64,000 bases of DNA from a virus. Location: the IMG/VR virus record IMGVR_UViG_3300044695_003432, positions 21,133 through 85,132 of that record, one strand, 5' to 3'. The translations under genes were made by a program, and so were the position numbers. The notes beneath the pieces were generated by a model. It was given only the letters and a program-made list of their open reading frames with translations, did no database searches and was not told the DNA's origin. Positions 41,801 through 50,159 of this stretch are shown piece after piece; the stretch's first letter is position 1, and each line of letters opens with the position of its first letter.

Positions 41801-42076
41801 TTCACCCGAGCGGAACAGGAAGAGGTACTGCTCCGAGGCATCCCTTCGGATGAAGTGGACCATCGGATCGTTCGTGGCGTTCGCGTCCCCGGTGGTCTGG
41901 GAGGAGGTGAGGAGGCGAGCGATGTACTGAGACGATGGACGCTTACCCAATCCCTTGAGCGGGGAGAGGAAGGAGTTCTCCTGCGATGCAAACTGAGACG
42001 GGGCACGGAGCGGAGCGGTCTGCTGAGAGACGCCGCCGATGAGATTGGGGATAAGCCCCGAGACAGGTACAGGCAT
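38840..42076 (-). CDS. gp12 tail tubular protein B, enlarged (unit B)
   Basis: 1078 residues against 794 in T7. N terminus MPVPVSGLIPNLIGGVSQQTA is the gp12 signature, followed by SQFASQENSFLSPLKGLGKR. The C-terminal region (LLDRRVSVTPAGGTY, VWVGLSYTQSS, RLQIHRLRINYSD) is gp12-type too. About 280 extra residues lie in the middle, so the nozzle may carry added surface domains. It ends at the gp13-like gene and starts one base inside the gp11 stop. Confidence 0.85.
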   Translation of the reverse strand: MPVPVSGLIPNLIGGVSQQTAPLRAPSQFASQENSFLSPLKGLGKRPSSQYIARLLTSSQTTGDANATNDPMVHFIRRDASEQYLFLFRSGELKAFNLAGTSFPVIYDSGTAAYLACSTPRHDLRALTLADTTLLVNRSVTPALASVSSSTTPSCGTESVTLNFWNWYAGNIPEQRSATCYNCVRANVAFSGNVRFLQENVNDAPYLGTDLVEFIITGSTTWDAGNSRWEVTGTYRRTCTLPAAGQGDVRDPNDLSNTSPPSNWSYTSAKLLIAPGMKIIGVKVGSNTIDGSNTTTHRYHLTGHNTKSMLSVAAAHERLFIDQTLDFVTYYSGGWPGGSVLEGSPITAKPSVITGYVNTCSKYQLSWATDTFRQEALVDGRTVYRTNSRASVSVDLTASGIPDVLFCKRNVALFWIRQGGYGVRYRVQVDGKAVEYVTPTDDATKIQTSYIVSQLASLIAQQLNLGTYGVDYRPGDSVFRIARFDNAALTAEITDSVGNSYTRLAYNQVNSFADLPDTAEHGDVMTVKGSASSGQDDYYVRFEITPTPATDFVVGRGLWVEVDKPCITDSFDLASMPHVITRKVDNVSGTVTGIPNQIYFQISKGAWASRGAGDEITAPAPAFVGQKIQDLFLFENRLHFVSGSNASASVAGNFYDFWRGTALTVQDSDPIDFEAGTNSVLTLHAGSPFANRAMVFGDRSQLRLTVNGSYTAKTARFEIESEHDTYANCRPVNAERRLFAPYRSGSFTQIREFVIDPYNEIASSNPRTEHVATYLSGNPIQLCCVVPEKFLAVLCSGDRKKIWVHQWATEGDRTVLAGWHRWSPAPSGNGTNDDTIYGLGCIDSKLYMVIRRVTGTELEVFNLDIGYTDGTLAYPVLLDRRVSVTPAGGTYNAGGNYTTVTLPWDKPSVGTIVATPQPTFGTVGSIIAQQVGGSATELRLTGNWESKAVWVGLSYTQSSVFSPFYVRDPLPGGGSLADTNGRLQIHRLRINYSDAVGFSFLVTPSGGRPTATYALTDQLPNGNGSAPSTVSLTSGEFIAWVGGRNEETTATLLNDSMFPAWFSKASWEGNWSPDSRKT

Positions 42077-42669
42077 TAGGCGTATCCATAGCGGAGGTCT
42101 CTGAGGACATCCGGGTTCTTGAAGATGTTGGCGTCACGGACTCGCGTATCGTCGCGGAGCATCTCGGCCCACGATCTCTGCTCCTGCTCTCCGATGGTTT
42201 GCTGGAGTTCACGGGAGCCGAAGATGCGGTCTTGGAAGATGCGGGAGGCTCGGTGGGTGATGTATGCCTTGGCGTTCTCAGGGAGATCGTCGAAGTCCAG
42301 GGCGAAGACGATCCGCTCTGCGGTGTAGTCTTGAGTGAGGACATCGGTTCCGGTTACGGTGTCGTAGAGGAAGCCGTTGCGGATCACGAGGAGAACGGTG
42401 GGGTACTTGAAGGTGGAGATCTCAACCCGCATGGCCCCGGTGGGGACGGCGATCTTGTTGGAGCCGTTGCGGGTGAGGGCGACTTCGGTGCGGGTGTTGA
42501 AGGCCCACCCGCGGGTCTGGACTTCCCGGCTGACTTGCCGGAGGATGTTCAGAGCCTTCCCCATGTCCGAGGAATCGCTGAGGCCGGAGATGGACGCGAT
42601 GGGGGCTTCGTTGATGTCCCGAAGCATGATGTTTACGGCTTCGAGTTCAGTGGTCGCGGAGAGGGGCAT
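42076..42669 (-). CDS. gp11 tail tubular protein A (unit B)
   Basis: 197 residues, T7 size. N terminus MPLSATTELEAVNIMLRDIN and the C-terminal AYITHRASRIFQDRIFGS are classical for the adaptor between portal and nozzle. It lacks the beta insert seen in unit A. Confidence 0.9.
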   Translation of the reverse strand: MPLSATTELEAVNIMLRDINEAPIASISGLSDSSDMGKALNILRQVSREVQTRGWAFNTRTEVALTRNGSNKIAVPTGAMRVEISTFKYPTVLLVIRNGFLYDTVTGTDVLTQDYTAERIVFALDFDDLPENAKAYITHRASRIFQDRIFGSRELQQTIGEQEQRSWAEMLRDDTRVRDANIFKNPDVLRDLRYGYA

Positions 42670-42684
42670 GGGGGTTCCTTATGG

Positions 42685-42719
42685 AAAAACACCCTCCAGA
42701 CTTTTCAATCTGGAGGGTG
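42685..42719 (-). terminator. strong Rho-independent terminator after the capsid gene (unit B)
   Basis: Minus strand: perfect 11-bp stem CACCCTCCAGA / TCTGGAGGGTG with loop TTGAAAAG and TTTTT. It matches the position of T7 T-phi behind gene 10. A second perfect hairpin, ACTGTTGA / TCAACAGT, lies just before it at 42731-42751. Confidence 0.9.
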
Positions 42720-42756
42720 CTATGACGGTCACTGTTGACCGAATCAACAGTCAGGA

Positions 42757-43800
42757 TTAGCTGAGCTCGGACTCGCCGGTGGCGATTTCGATAGCAGCCT
42801 CGGGGCGGAGGACACCGTGTCCAGCAACGTACTTGCCGACAACGATGGACGCCTGACGGGCCACCGAGTATTCGCTCTCGGTGGAGATGCCCTCAGCACG
42901 GAGCGTGCCGATGGCGGACATGTGATGGCAGATCGCCACCGACTTGTTGTAGCCGTACAGCGAGGTAGCGGCGGCAACGTCGGCGGGGCCGTAGGTGTTG
43001 TTCGCCAGAGCGGGCTGGGTGAACGCACCGGCGGCGGTGACACGGGCCTTCCAGGTCGGGTAGCTGAGGTTCTTGACGGGAACCCAGGTGGCGACGGTGG
43101 GGAGGTCCGTGGTGCTCCACGAGCCGCTGCCGCCCACGTCACGGTTCAGGAAGCCCTGGAAGGTGTTGACGAGGAGGTACCACTGAGCGGGCTTGAGCTG
43201 GACGTAGCGGCCATTCAGCGGGAGGAACTGAGCATCCGCACGCTGAGCGGCGGTGAACAGAGCCGCACGGAGCGTGGCCTCGGTCGTATCGGCACCCGAC
43301 GAGTAGATAGCGTCCGGGGGCGTGATGCCCGCGGCACCGGCAGACGCAACACCCGTGCTCATCGTGCGGTTCGTGCGAGCCGCCTGGATGAGGGTGAGCG
43401 TCTGATACAGGTTCATCTTGTTGGCGAGGGCCGCGGCCATCTCCGAGACGTAGGCCGAGCGGGTCTCGTAGTGGGCCATGATCTCGTCGATGTTGGCGAT
43501 CGAGACCGAGCTCACCATGATGTTGTCCAGCGAGATCGTTCGCTCATTGGCGAGGATCGACTGGCCCGCGATGAGGGCACCGGGGGTGTGGTAGTCAGCG
43601 GACGTTCGGCCCAGAACAGGGAACTGCTCTGACTTGCGGCCTCGCACGCCGGTCTTGACGATGTGGCAGTTGTTCATGAAGTTCTGCTGCTGGAAGGCAG
43701 TCAGGACTTCACCAGAGAACAACTTGAGGAACAGGGCCGTATTGGAGCCGGAGCCCTCAATCTGACCAGAACGATTCGGGGTATAATCACCAGCAGCCAT
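42757..43800 (-). CDS. major capsid protein, gp10-like (unit B)
   Basis: 347 residues, T7 gp10A being 345. The N-arm region LFSGEVLTAFQQQNFM, then KSEQFPVLGRTSADYHTPG, is the T7 capsid hallmark. HK97 fold expected. The 169 bases before it (43801-43969) hold no gene and should contain the capsid promoter, which I could not define. A strong terminator follows. Confidence 0.9.
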   Translation of the reverse strand: MAAGDYTPNRSGQIEGSGSNTALFLKLFSGEVLTAFQQQNFMNNCHIVKTGVRGRKSEQFPVLGRTSADYHTPGALIAGQSILANERTISLDNIMVSSVSIANIDEIMAHYETRSAYVSEMAAALANKMNLYQTLTLIQAARTNRTMSTGVASAGAAGITPPDAIYSSGADTTEATLRAALFTAAQRADAQFLPLNGRYVQLKPAQWYLLVNTFQGFLNRDVGGSGSWSTTDLPTVATWVPVKNLSYPTWKARVTAAGAFTQPALANNTYGPADVAAATSLYGYNKSVAICHHMSAIGTLRAEGISTESEYSVARQASIVVGKYVAGHGVLRPEAAIEIATGESELS

Positions 43801-43969
43801 ATGCTGTAAACTCCAAGCAGGGACAATGAAGAAGTGGAAGAGAGACGAAGACCGGAGTAGTTGTCCTCAGCTTGTCCGCCGCAGCGGGGCATCGGGCTAG
43901 TGGTCGAAGAAACCGACTCCCGACCGTTGGGCCAGGAGTGGGGCCATTCTCGAAGGAATGGGGGAGTAG

Positions 43970-45406
43970 TTAGAAGCGATTGCGGGGCGGGGAGAATCCC
44001 GAGGCTCCGCCTCCGCCTTGTGTCCCGCCGATGTTTCGGGGGGTGTCGATGGACTGACCAAGGCGGCGGTTGTACCCGCTGTTCAGAAGCGGGGAGCCGG
44101 TGGTGGGGTTGAGGTCCAGAGCACCCGTGACGGTGCTGGTGAAGCGGGGATCGCCGGTGCTGATGAGGATGTTGGTGAGGTAGGTGGCCTCAGATCCAGC
44201 AGGACCGACCGCACCGGACGAGTTACCGAAGGCGTGGTTATTGGGGAAGGAGCCGATGCGGCCTGAAGAGATCGGGCTCGTGGCGTTGAAACCCCATCCG
44301 CCGTTGTTGGAGGAGGAGCAGTAGACGATTCGGGTAGCAGAGCCGGAGGCGAACTCGAAGCCGTCTCCGGTGTTGAACGCGGCCATGCACTGAGAGAACA
44401 CGCCAGCCGTTACCGAGGCGTTGAGGTTGTATCCATCTCCGGTGTTAGCAAAGGCCACACAATCATCCATCGTGAACAGGCCCACACCCGTCACGGAGAA
44501 ACCATTCGCTGTGTTACCCCACGAGCAGCACCCGCTGAAGAGGTGGGAGTTGCCGGTGGCGGAGTGAGCGAAGCCGGAGCCACCGCAGGAGTAGGCCCAG
44601 CAGTCAACACAGTTGACGCGGCTCGCCGAGGACGTGATAGAGAAACCGTGAGAGGAGACGTTCCGGGCTACGCACGCTCGGAAGGTGATGTCTGCGTTCG
44701 AGGCTCCGGTGGTTACGCCGGTAGTGGGAGCACCGCCACCGCCGCTCCCGCCGACGAACTCAAGCAGAATGAATGTGACGTAGACCAGAGAGCCGGGGAG
44801 GGTGAGGATGGGGGTGGCTCCGCCCGAGGAGGTAGAGCCGCCGAGCTTCACGGGGAACAGCGAGGGCTTTCCAGTGAAGTCAGCAGAGGCAACGCGAATG
44901 CGGTTGGCCGCGGTTCCGTTGTTTCCCCAAGTGAAGTTAGCGGTTGTGCCGCGGTACACCAGCTCGGTTCCATCCTCCCAGTTTGTGCGGACGATGCGGT
45001 GATCGTCTCCGCCTGCGGATGCGATGGGGGTGGCCGAGGCCATGTAGGTCAGAGTGGCCCAGGGTCCGTCTGAGAACGTGAGGGCGGTGGTGTTGACAGT
45101 GGCGAGGCCGGTTGCGGGCTTGAGAACGACGGTCTGTAGGCCGAGGTTGTTGCTCTCCACTTCGTAGAGACCGTTCACGCCGCCCGTGGCCCCACCCCAG
45201 TTGATGTACACGAGACATCCGGCAATGGAGTTGTCCCCCAAGATGTTGCCGAAGCCGGGGTCAGTGATCGTCCGGGTGGATGTGTTGTATGAGGGGGACG
45301 TGGACTGAGCAGCAAGGCCGATCGGACAGAGCCCGTCGTTGCCGTTGTTGGGAGTAGAGACGGCTCCAGGCGTTGAAGACGCCGCGGACACGAAGTAGAT
45401 CGCCAT
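43970..45406 (-). CDS. right-handed beta-helix virion protein (unit B)
   Basis: 478 residues, MAIYFVSAASSTPGAVS onward. The middle (about residues 190-430) repeats short strands with Gly, Asn, Cys and Val at regular spacing (NVSSHGFSITSSASRVNCVD, GNSHLFSGCCSWGNTANGF), the look of a pectate-lyase-type beta-helix. Such folds serve as phage depolymerases or surface spikes. It lies between a terminator and the capsid gene, an unusual place for a fibre; unit B has no gp17 after gp16, so it may be the receptor-binding or head-attached protein. Confidence 0.6.
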   Translation of the reverse strand: MAIYFVSAASSTPGAVSTPNNGNDGLCPIGLAAQSTSPSYNTSTRTITDPGFGNILGDNSIAGCLVYINWGGATGGVNGLYEVESNNLGLQTVVLKPATGLATVNTTALTFSDGPWATLTYMASATPIASAGGDDHRIVRTNWEDGTELVYRGTTANFTWGNNGTAANRIRVASADFTGKPSLFPVKLGGSTSSGGATPILTLPGSLVYVTFILLEFVGGSGGGGAPTTGVTTGASNADITFRACVARNVSSHGFSITSSASRVNCVDCWAYSCGGSGFAHSATGNSHLFSGCCSWGNTANGFSVTGVGLFTMDDCVAFANTGDGYNLNASVTAGVFSQCMAAFNTGDGFEFASGSATRIVYCSSSNNGGWGFNATSPISSGRIGSFPNNHAFGNSSGAVGPAGSEATYLTNILISTGDPRFTSTVTGALDLNPTTGSPLLNSGYNRRLGQSIDTPRNIGGTQGGGGASGFSPPRNRF

Positions 45407-45422
45407 AGGTGGTTCCTGTAGG

Positions 45423-45455
45423 AAAAGCGGGGGAAGCCGTTAGACTGTCCCCCGC
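45423..45455 (-). terminator. Rho-independent terminator before the beta-helix gene
   Basis: Minus strand: perfect 8-bp stem GCGGGGGA / TCCCCCGC with a 13-base loop and TTTTCC. Confidence 0.75.
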
Positions 45456-45467
45456 CGGATCAGAAGG

Positions 45468-45995
45468 TCAGAAGATCTTCGCTTCGAGAAGCGAGTCGTA
45501 GGCGTTGCCGCCAGAGAGGACGAGAGCGACTTCATTGCCGAAGAGGAACTGATCGCATCCTTGGGTGTCGTAGATGTGATTCAGGTTGTCCACTTCGGAC
45601 GACTTGAGAGTTCCGTTGATGACAGCGTTCGATCCCACCGCGAAGGTGGCGGAAGAAGTGTTGTTTCGATTCTTGAGCCGCTGCCACTTGCCCGAGTCCC
45701 CACATCGACCGAAGACGGCGATGGAGCAGGAGGTGGACAGAGTGGCGGCGGATGGGATCGAGAGACGGAGAGCGATGTTGGTGCCGCCAACGGACTTGAT
45801 GATGCGGCAGCGGGCGGCGGTGATCTGAGTGGTTGGGTTGGTGATCGTGGCAGCGTCGATTGCATCGAGGCCCGCCGTGGATGCGGCAGCGTTGATCGCC
45901 CACGTCCAGTCAGAAGAGATGGAGACCGGAACGACAAGATGCTTGTTCGCGGCCCCGTCGATACGCGGGAAGTTTGTTTCGGCTGAGAGAGGCAT
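45468..45995 (-). CDS. beta-rich virion protein after the scaffold (unit B)
   Basis: 175 residues, MPLSAETNFPRIDGAANKH onward, ending SLLEAKIF. Ser/Thr/Ala-rich beta composition with two Cys pairs (ARCRIIKS, GRCGDSG). No known domain. It lies between the scaffold gene and a terminator. A minor head or decoration protein is likely by context. Confidence 0.5.
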   Translation of the reverse strand: MPLSAETNFPRIDGAANKHLVVPVSISSDWTWAINAAASTAGLDAIDAATITNPTTQITAARCRIIKSVGGTNIALRLSIPSAATLSTSCSIAVFGRCGDSGKWQRLKNRNNTSSATFAVGSNAVINGTLKSSEVDNLNHIYDTQGCDQFLFGNEVALVLSGGNAYDSLLEAKIF

Positions 45996-46003
45996 CTGGG
46001 TTC

Positions 46004-46735
46004 CTAGTTGAAGGTGGACGCCTTCATCCGCCGCTCAACCTCATCCCGGTAGGCCGGGTCGGTGTGGTATCGCTTGTCGCTCATGGCGGCGGTGGCGTGA
46101 GCCCATGACGGGTAGCCGATGCCGCTCGGGGCCGAGGCATCGCCGCCGAGGAGCTCGGGGTCTTTGGGTGAGACTTCGGAGACCTTGGCCTTGAGGCCCA
46201 TGAGGGCGACTCGAACAGCGTTCTGGTCGCCAGTCTGGACGATGGTGTTGAAGGCAGCTCGCTCCTCAGCGGAGAGAACCTTTGCGGCCTGCTCCTTGAA
46301 GGAGGCGATTTCCCGCTGAGAGCTGAAGATGCCCTGAAGGGTCACGTCAGCCTGAGCCTGGATGCCGCGGATGTACGAATCGACCAGAGGCTTCGGGATG
46401 CCCTTGGCCTCAAGGTTCTTGATCGTCTGCTCGCTGAGAGAGCCGCTGGCAGAGAACTCATTGGTCAGGGCCGAGATGTCGAGACCTGCGGGGACTTGGG
46501 GGGTGGCCGGGGTCTCGGGGGCCTGAGCGGGCTGATCGGCGGCGGGCTGAGCACCTGAGCCGAGACGCTTCTCCAGGCTGACGTAGGCCTTGGCGAGGTC
46601 GTCGATCTTCGGGGCACCCTTGGAGGCATCCCAGAACTTCTCAGGGATGTACTCGGGACGGGAGGGGGCGGCGGGTGCCTGCGGGATGAGAGACGGGCCA
46701 GGGGCGGCCGGCATCGTGGTCGAGGTCTGGGTCAT
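46004..46735 (-). CDS. scaffolding protein, gp9-like (unit B)
   Basis: 243 residues. Pro/Ala-rich start (MTQTSTTMPAAPGPSLIPQ), then the scaffold pattern YIPEKFWDASKGAPKIDDLA and LAKAYVSLEKRLG, and a basic end (YRDEVERRMKASTFN). Acidic and helical. Coupled to the portal gene by ATGA. Shorter than T7 gp9 (307). Confidence 0.85.
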   Translation of the reverse strand: MTQTSTTMPAAPGPSLIPQAPAAPSRPEYIPEKFWDASKGAPKIDDLAKAYVSLEKRLGSGAQPAADQPAQAPETPATPQVPAGLDISALTNEFSASGSLSEQTIKNLEAKGIPKPLVDSYIRGIQAQADVTLQGIFSSQREIASFKEQAAKVLSAEERAAFNTIVQTGDQNAVRVALMGLKAKVSEVSPKDPELLGGDASAPSGIGYPSWAHATAAMSDKRYHTDPAYRDEVERRMKASTFN

Positions 46736-48300
46736 TGGGTTCCTTGCTGAGCCTGAGCAGCACCGGCAACGGCGTTGACGACGTTGGGAGCTGCCCGTTC
46801 CATGAGAGCGGCTTGCTGAGCCTGGGCTTGCTCTTGGGCAAGCTCCTCCTCAGACTTGACGAGATCCTTCGCGTCAAGACCGAGAGCCGCGGCACGGCGG
46901 CGTTGGACGTTGTTGAGCTTGAGAGTCTGGATACCGGCTGGACCCATGAACTCGATTGTGCCTCGGAGGAACTCTTCGATGGACTGGAGATCCGCGGTGC
47001 GGCCCAGAGCGTCGATGCCTCCGATGATCGTGATGTCCACGGTGGCATCGGGAAGGGCGGGGAGTTCGTCTGCCTTCTCCATGCGGTACTTGATCCACCG
47101 GACCAGCGGGAGTTGATACTCGGCTGAGAGGGTGGAGTAGATACCGGCGTTCGTGGAGTCGGCCTCGTTGGCGATCAGCCGGATCTCCTCAGCAGTCACA
47201 CGCTCCGCATCTCGGCGGAGGTTGACGGTCATAAGGAAGACGGCTGAGAGCCGCTGGAGGAGGCTGTTCAGAGTGTCTTGGGTGGCCTGGATGTCGAGCT
47301 GCTTGTTGATCTGCGGGACAGTCACATCCTCCGCACGGCCAACACGGAAAGCACCTGACTCGGCGTTTTCGACATCGGCAATGTCAGTGACACCGCCGGG
47401 GTTGACGAGGTATAGGAGGCGGGAGACAGCGAGGGAGTAGGCAGTCAGCGAACGCTGGAGTGCCTCAACCGCGGTGATGTCTCCGATGTTGTCTTCGCAC
47501 AGGGATCGAGCGTAGTGCTCACCGTCCACGCGGCCCCACCGGAGGGCGAGGAAACGGGGGGTGTCCTTCGGGTAGCGTCCCACCGAGCCGGGAATCTGCA
47601 CGTCCTCGACTTCCTGGTGGATACGCCACCAGTTCTTGTCGAGCTTGATCCAGGTGTAGATGTCGTATTCCTCAAGCGTCTTCTTCTCCGGGACAGTCTG
47701 GTTCCGCCGGTCGATCGCTTGGATCACCTCCTCGGTTAGGGCGGAACGAGCAACACTCTCCTTGAGGATGAGTTCGACGAGGTTGCCTTCGCGGTCGCGG
47801 ACGCAGACGAACTGATTGAGGGAGTAGACTCGGGGGAACGGGGCTCCGAGGTCGATCGCGGCGTTGCCGGAGACCTGGAGGTGCTGAAGGATCGAGTTCA
47901 ACGCTCGGCGGTGGCCGAGTGACTCGATCTGCCTGTGAATGACGGACTCGATGTTCGAGAGAGCTTGGAGCGTCTCACCGGCGGCGTCAATCCCGGTCTG
48001 AGAGCCAACCGCCTCCAGTTGTCGAGCAACCTTCGGCTTTGGCTCCATGCGGAACGGACGGCGGTTCGGCGGGAGCAGGGAGAGTGTGAGCTTGGAAGCG
48101 AAACCAGAAACACCCTGAGCTACGAACGACTGCCACGGCTTGTAGAGCGTCGTGGCTTCGGTAGTCCCCTCTTGGGGGTACAGGCGGGGGAGAGAATACT
48201 TAGAAGCATCTCTCGCCCTCCGCAGGTAGGGCTCGCGTTTCTCCGCGAGTTTCTTGTAGCGTTCACATGCTGACACCCGCCCGAGAGCGGATGTTGCCAT
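46732..48300 (-). CDS. portal (head-tail connector) protein, gp8-like (unit B)
   Basis: 522 residues. Typical T7-like portal start (CERYKKLAEKREPYLRRAR), then LYKPWQSFVAQGVSGFASKL and LSLLPPNRRPFRMEP, and RDAERVTAEEIRLIANEAD near the C terminus. It forms the dodecameric vertex. Starts on a TAATG overlap with the gp7.3-like gene. Confidence 0.9.
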   Translation of the reverse strand: MATSALGRVSACERYKKLAEKREPYLRRARDASKYSLPRLYPQEGTTEATTLYKPWQSFVAQGVSGFASKLTLSLLPPNRRPFRMEPKPKVARQLEAVGSQTGIDAAGETLQALSNIESVIHRQIESLGHRRALNSILQHLQVSGNAAIDLGAPFPRVYSLNQFVCVRDREGNLVELILKESVARSALTEEVIQAIDRRNQTVPEKKTLEEYDIYTWIKLDKNWWRIHQEVEDVQIPGSVGRYPKDTPRFLALRWGRVDGEHYARSLCEDNIGDITAVEALQRSLTAYSLAVSRLLYLVNPGGVTDIADVENAESGAFRVGRAEDVTVPQINKQLDIQATQDTLNSLLQRLSAVFLMTVNLRRDAERVTAEEIRLIANEADSTNAGIYSTLSAEYQLPLVRWIKYRMEKADELPALPDATVDITIIGGIDALGRTADLQSIEEFLRGTIEFMGPAGIQTLKLNNVQRRRAAALGLDAKDLVKSEEELAQEQAQAQQAALMERAAPNVVNAVAGAAQAQQGTQ

Positions 48301-48506
48301 TAGAGGTTCAGGCCCTTCGTGGCTCCGGGGAGGAGCAGGTCATTTCGGAACACCGCAAGACCGGACTCGGCTTGCGGGTTGGCCTTTCGGCGTGCGGTGG
48401 GTGCCGAGACGGGAGATGTCTGATCCGGGGTCCGTACAGGGGCCGGAGCAGGCGGAGGCGATGTAGCCGCCGGTGCGGCCTTTGGACCGCCAGAGAAAAG
48501 ACACAT
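48300..48506 (-). CDS. gp7.3-like small virion protein (unit B)
   Basis: 68 residues, MCLFSGGPKAAPAATSPPP onward, ending LLLPGATKGLNL. Pro/Ala-rich. The slot before the portal and the Gly-Leu-Asn ending match T7-like gene 7.3 products, needed for adsorption. Confidence 0.55.
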   Translation of the reverse strand: MCLFSGGPKAAPAATSPPPAPAPVRTPDQTSPVSAPTARRKANPQAESGLAVFRNDLLLPGATKGLNL

Positions 48507-48510
48507 TCAG

Positions 48511-48714
48511 TCAGACTCCAATAGGTTTGTCGAGCTTGGCAGGGGCACCGGCTTCGATACGCTTGTGCCAAGCCACGATCTTTTCGATGATGTCTTGCCG
48601 ACCGGCCTCCATCCAGATCTCACGATCGGACTGCTTGACGGTCGGGGCCTTGAGTGGGAAACACTTCTTCAAGTGATCCACCAAGGACTTCGGAACTTCG
48701 AGTCCTTCGGTCAA
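48511..48714 (-). CDS. small unrecognised protein (unit B)
   Basis: 67 residues, MTEGLEVPKSLVDHLKKCF onward. Helical; the phrase DREIWMEAGRQDIIEKIVAWH recalls small phage proteins of unknown role. Overlaps the gene ahead by four bases. Confidence 0.55.
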   Translation of the reverse strand: MTEGLEVPKSLVDHLKKCFPLKAPTVKQSDREIWMEAGRQDIIEKIVAWHKRIEAGAPAKLDKPIGV

Positions 48715-49085
48715 GCGTTGTCATCCTTTGGGGGAAGGGTCATTGGGGGGATGTCCGCGTTGGAGATGGCTCGACCGGTTCGCAGCTCGATCACTTGTTT
48801 ACCGAGAGTCTTCAGAATGAAGATCTCAAACAGAGAGCCGCGGGAGTGTTTCCAGCCTGGAAGAGCCACCCCCATCGTGGCGTCGGGCAAGTGGCGGATG
48901 TCTCGGGCGAGGTAGCTCTCCCAAGTCTTCTCGCCCTTGATGGGGTCGATCTGATCGAGTTCGTCAGGGGAGATCACATCTGCCCCAGCGTCTCGTAGCT
49001 TCTTAGCCGCCTCCCGGAAGGCGGGCCGATTGTCGTCTTTGTAGCCGGTCATCGGGCCGGTGATGTAAACACGTTCGCCGTTCAA
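48711..49085 (-). CDS. DUF4406-type (deoxyribosyltransferase-like) protein (unit B)
   Basis: 124 residues. Starts MNGERVYITGPMTGYKDDNRP, the hallmark of the DUF4406 family, which has a fold like nucleoside 2-deoxyribosyltransferases, with RDIRHLPDATMGVALPGWKHS as the other conserved part. Activity is unproved in the family. It sits with a dNTP pyrophosphohydrolase, ThyX and a DNA methylase, pointing to nucleotide metabolism. Confidence 0.75.
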   Translation of the reverse strand: MNGERVYITGPMTGYKDDNRPAFREAAKKLRDAGADVISPDELDQIDPIKGEKTWESYLARDIRHLPDATMGVALPGWKHSRGSLFEIFILKTLGKQVIELRTGRAISNADIPPMTLPPKDDNA

Positions 49086-49465
49086 GTAGAGGAGACTCCG
49101 GTGTAGTCAGGGAGTCCGTTGAGCAACTCCGGGGTCAGGTTTCCGCGAGCGATCGCTTCTTCCTGATGGATCATCGCCAAGACATTCCACGCTGCCGCGG
49201 AGAGATGGTCCTCATCGCGGAGTCCTTCGAGGTAGCGGAAGAGATGGCGGAGGGCGGAGTCGAGGTAGCGGGATTGGGGTTGGCCCCGCTCCCAGTTTCG
49301 ATCGCCGTACTTCTTGGCACCGTTCTCGAAGTGCTTTGCGAGGCGGGCCAGGGCGAGGGGACTGAGCAGGTCGTACCGACCCTTCCCTTCGCGGGAATCT
49401 CGCTTCGATCCGGTCGAGAACTCTTCTCGGGAACCGGAGTCTTTCACGTTGTCAAACTCAGGCAA
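49082..49465 (-). CDS. dATP/dGTP pyrophosphohydrolase-like protein (DUF5664 type, unit B)
   Basis: 127 residues from a TTG at 49465 that follows AAAGGA by seven bases; an upstream GTG at 49513 gives 143 residues but overlaps the methylase by 56 bases with no ribosome site. The core GKGRYDLLSPLALARLAKHFE, then NGAKKYGDRNWERGQP and AAWNVLAMIHQEEA, is the all-alpha dNTP pyrophosphohydrolase family (MazZ-like). It would hydrolyse dATP/dGTP or a modified dNTP. No PurZ gene is visible nearby. Confidence 0.7.
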   Translation of the reverse strand: MPEFDNVKDSGSREEFSTGSKRDSREGKGRYDLLSPLALARLAKHFENGAKKYGDRNWERGQPQSRYLDSALRHLFRYLEGLRDEDHLSAAAWNVLAMIHQEEAIARGNLTPELLNGLPDYTGVSST

Positions 49466-50159
49466 GGGCTGGTCCTTTGCTGGTAATATCGTCTGTTTGG
49501 GTATCCCTAACACGGCGGAGTCTGTCCTCCGCTATGCAGTAGTACGTCTCGTCAATCTCAACACCGAGGAACCCCCGTCCGGTCTCAGCACACGCCACGC
49601 CGGTTGTCCCCGAGCCCATGAAGGGGTCGAGAACCGTCCCTCCGGGGGGACACCACTGAAGTACGACATGACGCATGTGTTCGATTGGGCGGGGGCAGGG
49701 GTGGCCCAATCCGGCCTCCCCCCGCTTCTTCCGTCCTCCTGGAGTGGTGTCGGCTAAGAACCAATCTCTTTGTGCGGTCCCTGCCGAGTATGGCTTTGCC
49801 CCCTCCTTCCACCACACAACCACCGGGTCAAAGGCGGCGTATGCGGGTCCGGGGTATATCTGCACGAAGTTCTTACACGCGGCCATGATCCGGTACTTGG
49901 CCGGAAACCACTTGTGGAAGTTGGGGACTTGTATCTGAGCCTGCCACACAAAGAACGCGGCTCCTGGCTTTGCGATTCGATCGGCCTCTTGAAGCCACGC
50001 CCGCATCATCTCTAGGTACGCATCGTGGGAGTCCTTATGCGATGCGTACTTGAAACCGATTCCGTATGGGGGATCGGACACCACCGCATCGACGGAAGCG
50101 GAAGGCAGTTCTCGGAGTACCTCTAAACAGTCCCCGAGAACGGTTCGGATTTCAGTCAA
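49458..50159 (-). CDS. DNA methyltransferase (N6-adenine/N4-cytosine type, unit B)
   Basis: 233 residues. Catalytic motif SDPPYGIG (about residues 28-35) precedes the SAM motif DPFMGSGTTG (about 185-195), the order of beta-class amino methyltransferases. It probably protects phage DNA or marks it. No partner restriction enzyme is seen, so it is an orphan methylase. Abuts thyX. Confidence 0.85.
   Translation of the reverse strand: MTEIRTVLGDCLEVLRELPSASVDAVVSDPPYGIGFKYASHKDSHDAYLEMMRAWLQEADRIAKPGAAFFVWQAQIQVPNFHKWFPAKYRIMAACKNFVQIYPGPAYAAFDPVVVWWKEGAKPYSAGTAQRDWFLADTTPGGRKKRGEAGLGHPCPRPIEHMRHVVLQWCPPGGTVLDPFMGSGTTGVACAETGRGFLGVEIDETYYCIAEDRLRRVRDTQTDDITSKGPALA

Noticed and set aside
49082-50159. 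Z-genome (2-aminoadenine) phage
   Set aside because: A DUF5664 protein is present, but no PurZ or DpoZ-like gene is visible, and the DNA polymerase has ordinary gp5 features.
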